35,700 nt of DNA from Candidatus Saccharimonadota bacterium (GTDB lineage Bacteria; Patescibacteriota; Saccharimonadia; Saccharimonadales; Saccharimonadaceae): NCBI GenBank assembly GCA_017406775.1, contig JAFQXV010000005.1, forward strand, positions 1-35,700, written 5' to 3'. Made by a program: the position numbers and the translations under genes. The notes beneath the pieces were generated by a model. That model was not told the DNA's origin and did no database searches. It worked only from the letters and a program-made list of their open reading frames with translations. Positions 15,931-24,663 of the stretch are shown piece after piece. Each line of letters starts with the position of its first letter. Position 1 is the first letter of the stretch.

Positions 15931-18900
15931 ATGAGGCATTTTGGTTTAATTACTAGAACTGTGAAACGCCTTGCCACGCTCTGGTTATTGGTTTTGATTG
16001 CAAACGGTGGGTGTAATGTTTTTGCCACCATCGATCCAAACAGCTACTCAGTTAGTATGAGTATGCAAAACCAAAACCAGGGCATAGAAGTTATGGGCGG
16101 GAGCACTACCGAACAGTACGTCGGAACCAGACGTACGCTTTCTGTTAGCACTAACGCCCCATCCGGTTACCATGTATATGTTTACGTTCCGGCCGATGAA
16201 GCCTCTGCTGGCAACTTAGTCTTATCTGGTGGTGATTCCTCTAGTCCCATAATCAGCACACTAAGCTCTAATCCATCCACTGCAACCACCCTCAGCCCAG
16301 ACACTTGGGGCTTCGGGATTCCTAACTCTACTTCGGGGCTACCCACTAATAACTTTAGCCCGTCATACAATGCTACTTCCCCCTCTGCTGGTAGTAATTA
16401 TTCTGGGGTAAAAATTAGCCCAAACTATACTTTAATTCGTAATTACACGGGCGCAGTTTCCGGGACGGATAGTTTCGATATCTATTATGGCATGAGATTA
16501 GCTTCCGACGTATTATCTACGCCAGGCACCTATCAAACTAACATTTCTTATCATGCTATGATTGATGCTACTGATATTGTAGGAGGAGAAGCTACGATTT
16601 CGCCTGTATCCGGTCCTAAATCTGGCTACGAAAACGTTACTATTACTACTTCTTTAATGACAGATTTTGTGCCAAACGATATTTCTGTGACTATCGGCGG
16701 TCAAGAGTGCCTAACTCCCAGGGGTAACATCAGTACTGGCGTGCTACGCATCAACTGTACAACACAGGCACATACACCAGACACCTTAGATGTTTCTATC
16801 AATATAGCATCCCTAGGTATTAGTTATTTGATTCAAGATGGTTATGAATATCTAGAAACTGGCGATGTCAAAATCACCAATGTAGCATATGTGTCTGGCA
16901 CTAACGTTAATGGCACACCTCATCCATCTGTGGATGAAAATAATGATGTAGATTTTGATCTTACTTTTAAGAGCGGTGTCACCGAAAACGACAATACCTT
17001 TACCGCAACATATCGTTTTACCATGGCTAATACTACATCCAGTGATTACATCTTTACGGCTCCAGTTTCAAACTTGGTTCTGCGTTTGTCGTCTACCACC
17101 ACTAGCGAAGTCTATTACGAGCTGGACGGTATTTCCGTTGGCGACACAATTCCTGCAAATAGCACAGTCTCATTTAATATTATCCTGTCCGCAGATTATG
17201 CATCTGGTACGCACGGCGTTGAAGGTGGCATAGAGATTGAACCAGTAGAGGATAAAACTGGTGCGCTGATTGGATCCATCCATGGAACTAACGAAGGAGA
17301 TTTGTCTGGCAACCATGAATTGGCCATGTTCCAGGTTAGTGTCCAAAATACGTTTTCTTCCGACAAAATCTTTACAATCGACGTAATCGGAAATGATTTT
17401 GTGGTGGCTAATTCGTCGGGAGGCTATTTGGATGCACAGACAATCGCAGCGGGTAGTACCTCGGTATATACTTTCTACTTAAAGAAGGCCTCGGGCGCTA
17501 CTTACGGCAGCGATTTTGTAAATGCCGCCATCGTACTTTCCTATGACGGGATCGAAACCAATAGTGGCACTGTTAAACTAGCCGTAGATAAAGATGCGTC
17601 ATTTGTTGATACCGAAGCTCCGTACATCAGCGGTGTTTCGGTTGTACGGAATGATACAATTGGCTCTGCTACAGTTTCTTGGTCTGGCACAGACAATGTT
17701 GGTGTGGCAAGCTACGCCATTTATCCATGTACAAAAGCTAACGATATCTACACTTGTGGCACACCAGTAACCGGCATCAGCGGTAACGCCACTTCCTATA
17801 CTTTAACCGGCCTAGGTGACGGCAATTATGGCATAGTCGTGGTGGGCTTTGACGATGAGGGTAACACCGCCACGCAAGGCGAAATAGATACGGCCACTAC
17901 AGATACTGGCCACGCTTCAAGAAGTGAAGATACCGAGCTTAGATGGACCTTTAACATTACTGGCAGAATTACCAACGGCACGCTTAGCAATAATGGCCAA
18001 ACTATTCAGATGGGCGGGAGCTACACTGGCACTATTAGGGCAAATAGTGGCTATAATACACCTGGCTCAGTCACGGTAGAAATGAACGGAAGGACCTTGA
18101 CTGGTAGTCAATACTCCTATAACAATGGCTCAATTGCTATCAATATCCCAGTAGATGGCGATATAGAAATTACAGCCAACTGTCCTTGGGACTGGTGTAT
18201 TATCGAGGGCACATTAATTGCCCTAGCAGACGGGACCTCTATCCCAATCGAACAGGTCAATTATGACACATTGCTCAAAGTTTGGAATTATGAAACTGGT
18301 AGCGTAGGCGCCGAGTACCCAGCTTGGATCGAGAAAAAAGCCACCACCCATGCCTATCAACTAACGAAATTTGATGACGGTACTGAACTTAAGACTGCTG
18401 GTTGGCACGGCGTGTTCGATGTAGACGCCAACGCATTCATATCGATAGATGATCCTAACTTTGACGTAGGCTCTAGGGTTTACAAAGTCAACGAGAATGA
18501 CGAGCTCGAAATCGTCACCGTGGTAAGTATAGAAAGAGTAGAAGAGGAAGTCAACTATTATCATGTTGTATCCAGCCAATATTATAATATTATTGCTAAT
18601 AATATTATTACAACGGATGGCGCCGTATATCTATCTAATCTTTATGGCTTTGATGAGAATCTCAAATGGCCAGCCATTAGAGAAGAAATTATGTCCGACC
18701 CGAATAATCTTTATACCTATGCCGACTTCCAGGACATCGGTATGCCGGAACGCATGTTTAATGAGCTTCGCGTAAGGGAGGGCAAGTATCTAGCTACCAA
18801 GTATGGCATTAGCCTCGAGATATTTAAGGGCTACCTCCTCTCTAATCAACTCAATACCGATATCTGGCTGCCATACTGCGATGCTTCGCCAATCCGCACG

Positions 18901-19209
18901 GAATACTGCGCTTCGGAGGAGTCGAATTTAGTTACTCCAACAAATAATTCTTATATGTCGCAAGAACAAGTTCGTCCTGGTAGCAATGAGACGCATAACA
19001 ATTCCGACGAAGAATCGCCAGAAGCCTCTAGCCTGTATAGTAATCCGCTAGGCGTTAAGGACGATTCCATTACAACGTCAGACGTAATTGAATACCAGGA
19101 TTGGACTTCAGCCGAAAACTTAGCCTTACTAAGCGTAGTTGCAGCAACTACTTCTGGACTAATTTATGGATTAGCAAAAAACATCAAAAAAGATCGAGAA
19201 GACAGCTAG
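15931..19209 (+). CDS. Large secreted surface protein with Ig-like/FN3 modules, a Hint domain and a C-terminal membrane anchor
   Basis: The 1092-residue product has a signal peptide (about 1-33, ending VFA). An N-terminal module (about 35-210) contains SGYHVYVYVPAD. Then come an IPT/TIG-like domain (about 215-310), further beta domains, and a FN3-like domain (about 565-665). A Hint (Hedgehog/intein) domain spans about 756-898: candidate nucleophile Cys756 in WCIIEGTLIALADGTSIPIE, block B TAGWHGVF with His826, and a block-F-like YYHVVSSQYYNIIANNI. The usual C-terminal His-Asn is absent (TTDG follows), so cleavage or a degenerate structural domain is more likely than splicing. A transmembrane helix (about 1062-1082) and a basic tail end the chain. 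It lies amid hexapeptide genes and has its own promoter. Self-processing is inference. Confidence 0.85.
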   Translation: MRHFGLITRTVKRLATLWLLVLIANGGCNVFATIDPNSYSVSMSMQNQNQGIEVMGGSTTEQYVGTRRTLSVSTNAPSGYHVYVYVPADEASAGNLVLSGGDSSSPIISTLSSNPSTATTLSPDTWGFGIPNSTSGLPTNNFSPSYNATSPSAGSNYSGVKISPNYTLIRNYTGAVSGTDSFDIYYGMRLASDVLSTPGTYQTNISYHAMIDATDIVGGEATISPVSGPKSGYENVTITTSLMTDFVPNDISVTIGGQECLTPRGNISTGVLRINCTTQAHTPDTLDVSINIASLGISYLIQDGYEYLETGDVKITNVAYVSGTNVNGTPHPSVDENNDVDFDLTFKSGVTENDNTFTATYRFTMANTTSSDYIFTAPVSNLVLRLSSTTTSEVYYELDGISVGDTIPANSTVSFNIILSADYASGTHGVEGGIEIEPVEDKTGALIGSIHGTNEGDLSGNHELAMFQVSVQNTFSSDKIFTIDVIGNDFVVANSSGGYLDAQTIAAGSTSVYTFYLKKASGATYGSDFVNAAIVLSYDGIETNSGTVKLAVDKDASFVDTEAPYISGVSVVRNDTIGSATVSWSGTDNVGVASYAIYPCTKANDIYTCGTPVTGISGNATSYTLTGLGDGNYGIVVVGFDDEGNTATQGEIDTATTDTGHASRSEDTELRWTFNITGRITNGTLSNNGQTIQMGGSYTGTIRANSGYNTPGSVTVEMNGRTLTGSQYSYNNGSIAINIPVDGDIEITANCPWDWCIIEGTLIALADGTSIPIEQVNYDTLLKVWNYETGSVGAEYPAWIEKKATTHAYQLTKFDDGTELKTAGWHGVFDVDANAFISIDDPNFDVGSRVYKVNENDELEIVTVVSIERVEEEVNYYHVVSSQYYNIIANNIITTDGAVYLSNLYGFDENLKWPAIREEIMSDPNNLYTYADFQDIGMPERMFNELRVREGKYLATKYGISLEIFKGYLLSNQLNTDIWLPYCDASPIRTEYCASEESNLVTPTNNSYMSQEQVRPGSNETHNNSDEESPEASSLYSNPLGVKDDSITTSDVIEYQDWTSAENLALLSVVAATTSGLIYGLAKNIKKDREDS

Positions 19210-19214
19210 CCACT

Positions 19215-19243
19215 TTGACAAACTTCGTCTTTTAGATTAAAAT
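19215..19243 (+). promoter_or_regulatory. Promoter of the hexapeptide gene pair 2-3
   Basis: TTGACA, 17-bp spacer, TAAAAT. The leader of about 55 nt can fold as GCTAA..CACC-GATA-GGTG..TTAGC and ends in GGGGGG, 4 bases before the ATG at 19305. Confidence 0.8.
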
Positions 19244-19304
19244 GGCTAAACAACCACCGATAGGTGATTAGCAACTTAAGGCCATTAAATGATTGGGGGG
19301 ATTT

Positions 19305-19892
19305 ATGGACAAAAAGTACGGTTTTACAGGCGAAACGTTAACGATGGCGGATGGGACGGTACTGCATCAGATCTATGCATTAAGGAGTTTTGGCGATGTA
19401 GAAGCAGGAAGAGTTGGCGGATATGTAGCTTCCGAGAAGAACCTTAGTCACCACTATAGCTGTTGGGTTCACGAAGGCGCTATCGCCTATGGCAACGCCA
19501 AGGTGGCCGGCAACGCACAAGTCTCTGGCGGCGCCAGAGTTTATGGCAATGCGCACGTGTTCGGAAATACGCGAATCAATGGCAATGCACTAGTTTGTGG
19601 TAATGCAGTTGTCTGTGGCGCGTCTAGAATTACTGGCAATGCGATAATTACCGGCAACGCCAGAATCAGTGAATATGCGTACATCGGTGACAATGCCGTG
19701 GTTGACGGCCATGCTAGTGTGTACGACTATGCTCGTATCTGCGGATGCGCAAAGGTGTCTGGTAGCGCCAAAGCTTACGGCTATGCGCAAATTGGCGACA
19801 ACGCCACAGTCCTCGATAACGCCAAAATTTGTGGTTACACACATCTTTCTGGCGATACCGTAGTCTCTTGTTATAAGACGGTTTGCGATTAG
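19305..19892 (+). CDS. YdcK-like hexapeptide-repeat protein, paralogue 2
   Basis: Start chosen at ATG 19305 (MDKKYGFTGETL), which has a GGGGGG Shine-Dalgarno; an upstream in-frame TTG would lie within that site. The 195-residue product has the same cap as the other paralogues (LHQIYALRSFGDVEAGRVGG, LSHHYSCWVHE) and then about 20 hexapeptide turns (AQVSGG, ARVYGN, AHVFGN) predicted to coil into a left-handed beta-helix. It is cytoplasmic by sequence, with no signal or membrane segment. It is followed after 16 bases by paralogue 3, so the two form an operon. Function unknown; a trimeric beta-helix scaffold is the most natural guess. Confidence 0.8.
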   Translation: MDKKYGFTGETLTMADGTVLHQIYALRSFGDVEAGRVGGYVASEKNLSHHYSCWVHEGAIAYGNAKVAGNAQVSGGARVYGNAHVFGNTRINGNALVCGNAVVCGASRITGNAIITGNARISEYAYIGDNAVVDGHASVYDYARICGCAKVSGSAKAYGYAQIGDNATVLDNAKICGYTHLSGDTVVSCYKTVCD

Positions 19893-19908
19893 TGCTAGGG
19901 GGGAGAAA

Positions 19909-20319
19909 ATGGATAACGATAAGTATGATTTTACCGACGATTCCATCGTAATCTGCGGCCATAGACTGCACCGCATCGTAGCAAAGCGTAAGATCGGCTA
20001 CGTTGAGGCGGGTCAGCTGGGTGGCTATATCGAACTGCCCAGTAATCTCGACTCAGAGGGTGATTGCTGGGTTGGCCAAGAGGCCAAGGTGTATGGATAC
20101 CTTGCCACGGTCCAAGACGATGCTCTGGTTTTTGGCAATGCCGTAGTCCATGGCGCCACTAAGGTAATGGATCAAGCCATGATCTGTGACGATAGTCACG
20201 TAAATGGCTATGCCGGAATGGGCAAAATCTCCGTAGTTGGGGGATGTTCTGTTATCTGTGGTGACGCTCATCTATTTGGTGATTTCAACGTCGTTGACGA
20301 AGTAATCATCAGCAAGTAA
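19909..20319 (+). CDS. YdcK-like hexapeptide-repeat protein, short paralogue 3
   Basis: The 136-residue protein has the family cap (YDFTDDSIVICGHRLHRIVA, YVEAGQLGGYIELPSN, CWVGQEAKVYG) but only about ten, less regular, turns. It is the shortest of the four paralogues. Loss of turns or an independent shorter lineage would both explain it. GGGGGGAG precedes the ATG by 4 bases. It is co-transcribed with paralogue 2, and a strong terminator follows. Confidence 0.75.
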   Translation: MDNDKYDFTDDSIVICGHRLHRIVAKRKIGYVEAGQLGGYIELPSNLDSEGDCWVGQEAKVYGYLATVQDDALVFGNAVVHGATKVMDQAMICDDSHVNGYAGMGKISVVGGCSVICGDAHLFGDFNVVDEVIISK

Positions 20320-20331
20320 TGGCCTACTTTA

Positions 20332-20366
20332 GAGGCGCTGCCGTGGCAGCGCCTCATTTCTATTTC
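20332..20366 (+). terminator. Intrinsic terminator of the hexapeptide pair
   Basis: An 11-bp perfect stem GAGGCGCTGCC/GGCAGCGCCTC with a GT loop, followed by ATTTCTATTTC. It lies at the convergent end with trmD. Confidence 0.75.
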
Positions 20367-21109
20367 GCCTCACCAGAATGTTCATTGCGCCACTTGTTGA
20401 TTTCCCCGTGATTACCAGATAAAAGCACGTCTGGCACTTTCATGCCTCTAAAATCCTCCGGGCGTGTATACTGGGGATACTCTAGATTATTTCCATCAGA
20501 AAATGACTCAATCTCTGCGGATTGTTCCCCGCCCAGCACCCCCGGTATCAGCCTTACTATTGAATCAATAATAATCAGCGCCGGTAGTTCTCCGCCAGTC
20601 AAAATATACTTACCTAACGAAATTTTGTAATCTACTATCGAAAGAATCCGCTCGTCGTATCCTTCGTAATGCGGACACAGGATGATGTAATGTGCGAGAG
20701 GTTTTACACTGCATTCGGGGCCGCGTCCGTCCGGCCCATCGCCATGGGCGGACGGCGCTAATTCTCGCGTTGCCACGCTCCGAAATGCCCCGAATTGTAA
20801 CGCGAACTCTCTCGCCATCTCCTGATTCCAAATCTCGCCTACAGGGGTAGGAAGAATCACTTTTGCTTCTGGATCTTTAGCCTTTACAGATTCAATCGCT
20901 TCAAACACCGGCTCACAGCGGAGCAACATTCCGTCGCCACCGCCATATGGTATGTCGTCTACGGATTTGTGTGGCCCCAAGCCAAAATCCCTCAAATTCA
21001 CAAAATTAAACTCAGCGAGCTCCTTGCGGGTGGCTTTTTCCATCATTGAACTTTTTAGATACGGCTCAATCGCTTCCTGAAATAGCGTGATAATTGTGAA
21101 TTTAATCAT
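20360..21109 (-). CDS. trmD: tRNA (guanine37-N1)-methyltransferase TrmD, with an in-frame palindromic insertion
   Basis: The 249-residue product methylates G37 of tRNAs that read CNN/CGG-type codons, preventing +1 frameshifting. Diagnostic pieces are FTIITLFQEAIEPYL, DIPYGGGDGMLLRCEP, then the SAM-knot segments ILCPHYEGYDER and SLGKYILTGGELPALIIID, and PQYTRPEDFRGMKVPDVLLSG. Between ILPTPVGEIWNQ and HYIILCPHYEG lies an extra segment of about 30-40 residues (about 99-138). It is encoded by a palindromic element and is not part of TrmD as I know it from E. coli. The ATG is exactly 6 bases from TGATATAAT, so the mRNA is predicted leaderless. Confidence 0.93.
   Translation of the reverse strand: MIKFTIITLFQEAIEPYLKSSMMEKATRKELAEFNFVNLRDFGLGPHKSVDDIPYGGGDGMLLRCEPVFEAIESVKAKDPEAKVILPTPVGEIWNQEMAREFALQFGAFRSVATRELAPSAHGDGPDGRGPECSVKPLAHYIILCPHYEGYDERILSIVDYKISLGKYILTGGELPALIIIDSIVRLIPGVLGGEQSAEIESFSDGNNLEYPQYTRPEDFRGMKVPDVLLSGNHGEINKWRNEHSGEAK
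20694..20815 (-). repeat. In-frame palindromic element in trmD (family A)
   Basis: An imperfect palindrome of about 122 bp with GCGAGAG/CTCTCGC ends and inner ATTCGGGGC/GCCCCGAAT arms. It is translated as RSVATRELAPSAHGDGPDGR in the TrmD frame. The core aligns at roughly four of five bases, in the same orientation and frame, with the element in the 29768 gene. Confidence 0.8.
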
Positions 21110-21115
21110 ACTATC

Positions 21116-21124
21116 ATTATATCA
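21116..21124 (-). promoter_or_regulatory. Extended -10 promoter of trmD (leaderless)
   Basis: TGATATAAT on the minus strand, with exactly 6 bases to the ATG. Confidence 0.7.
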
Positions 21125-21171
21125 CATAACAGGCCAATGCTTGCTAGCACGATTAAAATATGTCTCTCATA

Positions 21172-21200
21172 TTGACAAAATACCATAAGTATGATACAAT
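21172..21200 (+). promoter_or_regulatory. Strong promoter of hexapeptide gene 4
   Basis: TTGACA, 17-bp spacer, TACAAT preceded by TGA (extended -10). The leader of about 80 nt includes CCGATA close to the predicted start. Confidence 0.8.
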
Positions 21201-21287
21201 TAAGGCATAACCGATATTCCACCACATAAGGGGTGTGTTATATAGTAATTTAATAGTTGGTTCATTTGTCCTTTGAAAGGGGATAAG

Positions 21288-21863
21288 ATGTCCGAGAAGA
21301 AGTACGAGTTCACCGATGAAACTATCGAAGAAGATGGCCACATCCTTCACCGAATCCGTGCCCTGCGCGACTTTGACAGTGTCCATGCTGGCGACCTCGG
21401 CGGTTACATTGAGAACGAGCGTAATCTCTCTCATGATGGAGTCTGCTGGGTCTCCGGCGATGCCTGGGTCTACGGCGAGGCTCAAGTCTCCGGCGATGCC
21501 TTGGTCTACGGCTGGGCTCAAGTCTACGACAGGGCTCAAGTCTCCGGCGATGCCTGGGTCTACGGCTGGGCTCAAGTCTACGACAGGGCTCAAGTCTCCG
21601 GCAATGCCATGGTCTCCGGCGAGGCTCAAGTCTACGGTGACGCTCAGGTCTTCGGCGAGGCTCAAGTCTACGGTGATGCCCTTGTCTTCGACGGCGCCGA
21701 GGTCTACGGCTGCGCCCGCGTCTTCGACCAAGCCCGTGTCTTCGACCAAGCCCGTGTCTTCGACCAAGCCCGTGTCTTTTATCAAGCTCGGGTTTTCTAT
21801 CGAGACGAAGTTGTAGGCGTCCGTGCCGAACGGATGCCGCCAGAAGAGCTTGAGGACAAGTAA
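21288..21863 (+). CDS. YdcK-like hexapeptide-repeat protein, paralogue 4, with recent internal repeats
   Basis: Start chosen at ATG 21288 (MSEKKYEFTDETIEE), with AAAGGGG 5 bases upstream, rather than an in-frame TTG at 21273 inside that region. The 191-residue protein has the family cap (LHRIRALRDFDSVHAGDLGG, LSHDGVCWVSG) and then very regular turns (AQVYGD, ALVYGW, AQVYDR), ending in five near-identical ARVFDQ-type turns. The repeat DNA is much more uniform than in the sister genes, so this copy has expanded recently. Predicted cytoplasmic left-handed beta-helix; function unknown. Its own promoter and terminator make it a single-gene unit. Confidence 0.8.
   Translation: MSEKKYEFTDETIEEDGHILHRIRALRDFDSVHAGDLGGYIENERNLSHDGVCWVSGDAWVYGEAQVSGDALVYGWAQVYDRAQVSGDAWVYGWAQVYDRAQVSGNAMVSGEAQVYGDAQVFGEAQVYGDALVFDGAEVYGCARVFDQARVFDQARVFDQARVFYQARVFYRDEVVGVRAERMPPEELEDK
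21483..21806 (+). repeat. Tandem 54-bp and 18-bp repeats in hexapeptide gene 4
   Basis: A 54-bp unit (three hexapeptide turns) occurs at 21483-21536, again almost identically at 21537-21590, and partly from 21591. Five 18-bp units run from 21717 to 21806; the first three are nearly identical (GTCTTCGACCAAGCCCG core). All keep the frame. Confidence 0.85.
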
Positions 21864-21868
21864 TCGAC

Positions 21869-21902
21869 AAAAAGCACCGCGCTTTTACAGGCGGTGCTTT
21901 TT
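21869..21902 (+). terminator. Intrinsic terminator of hexapeptide gene 4
   Basis: AAAAGCACCGC/GCGGTGCTTTT stem with a 10-nt loop, ending in five T. Confidence 0.85.
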
Positions 21903-21921
21903 CATGATAGAATCTCAAGAT

Positions 21922-23535
<1,614 letters not shown>

Positions 23536-23574
23536 TTAACTCAAGAAGCCATCTTAATAATCCGCTAACCAGGA

Positions 23575-24663
23575 TTAATGGATATAATTGAAGTTTCCTA
23601 CCGAACTAGCTGGGATAGTAGAGCGGATGACGCGCCAAGGAATACCGTAATTCATTTCAGATACTACGATTGAACCATCTGCATTAACGGCCTCTACGTA
23701 ACCCACGTGCCCATACCATCCTGAAGAGGTTTGAATTACAGCCCCGGCTGCAGGTGTCCGGTTTACAAGAAAACCGCGCGCTGCAGCATTACGCGCCCAG
23801 GCGTTAGCATTACCGAGATTAGAAGGTAAATCCTGGCGTTTATACCACGCCCATTGCGTACACTGGCCACCGCCATAAGGACCACCTAGATTATAGAACC
23901 AACCCACGACTTCAATATTCTGACGTTCCGAAGTACTACCCAGATAGGTGTAAGTGTAAGTATATGTAGGCCTTACTACTACCGGTGCTACATATTCTGG
24001 GCGTTCTGTTTCTGGCAAAGAACCATCCTTAATTACAATCTGCATGCCGTCAGAAATACCAGATATCTCTAAATCATTTAGGGCAATGATTTCGGCTGGG
24101 GTCGAACCATACTTGCTAGAAATAGATTCCACTGTATCACCAGATTTTACCGTATAAACGATGCCAGGGGTACTCGGTATTTTTAATACAGTGCCAGCTG
24201 CCACAGCGGTGGTTTTTAAGCCATTAGACCAGCGAATCTGATTAGCGGTAACGTTGTATTTTGCGGCAATTGTGTCAACATTCTCGCCCTCCACTACAGT
24301 ATGTTCTATTACGCCCCTAGAAACAGCAATATCTGTAATGTTAGGCTTCTCTAATTTACCAGTAGAAGTTTGGCCCGAATCGTACATTGTAGTAGTAATG
24401 ACGTAGTTAGAGGCTACGTCTGATGCGCTCGCCAAACTCAGAGCATCAGACAAATCTGCAACGGTATACAATTCTGATAGCTGATCAATTGATACATTGC
24501 TGTAATCATCTGCCGCAAAAGAGCTAAGACTTAGGTTAACATCAGAATTCTTTTTATCGATTGAACCAACAAAAACCAAGCCAAGTGTTAAAACGGCCGT
24601 AATGGCGTAAGGAAGAATACTTCTTACCTTTTGCCAGCTGATTTTTTTATCCTTCTTCGTCAT
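23575..24663 (-). CDS. Cell-wall hydrolase: membrane anchor, two LysM domains and a CHAP domain
   Basis: The 362-residue protein has an N-terminal transmembrane helix or uncleaved signal (about 14-36). Two LysM repeats follow (about 115-160, VVEGENVDTIAAKYNVTANQ; and about 168-212, TVKSGDTVESISSKYGSTPA), which bind peptidoglycan. The C-terminal CHAP domain has Cys268 (GGQCTQWAW), His319 (WYGHVGYV) and a following SEMNY, so the amidase/endopeptidase catalytic set looks complete. It should cut peptidoglycan during growth or division, outside the membrane. Its ATG overlaps the stop of ruvX-mltG by 4 bases (ATGA), indicating translational coupling with that wall enzyme. Confidence 0.9.
   Translation of the reverse strand: MTKKDKKISWQKVRSILPYAITAVLTLGLVFVGSIDKKNSDVNLSLSSFAADDYSNVSIDQLSELYTVADLSDALSLASASDVASNYVITTTMYDSGQTSTGKLEKPNITDIAVSRGVIEHTVVEGENVDTIAAKYNVTANQIRWSNGLKTTAVAAGTVLKIPSTPGIVYTVKSGDTVESISSKYGSTPAEIIALNDLEISGISDGMQIVIKDGSLPETERPEYVAPVVVRPTYTYTYTYLGSTSERQNIEVVGWFYNLGGPYGGGQCTQWAWYKRQDLPSNLGNANAWARNAAARGFLVNRTPAAGAVIQTSSGWYGHVGYVEAVNADGSIVVSEMNYGIPWRVIRSTIPASSVGNFNYIH

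Noticed and set aside
21483-21806. CRISPR-like array from regular short repeats
   Set aside because: The repeats are contiguous 18/54-bp coding units without spacers. The DUF285 array at 34030-35190 is likewise coding. No Cas genes are present.
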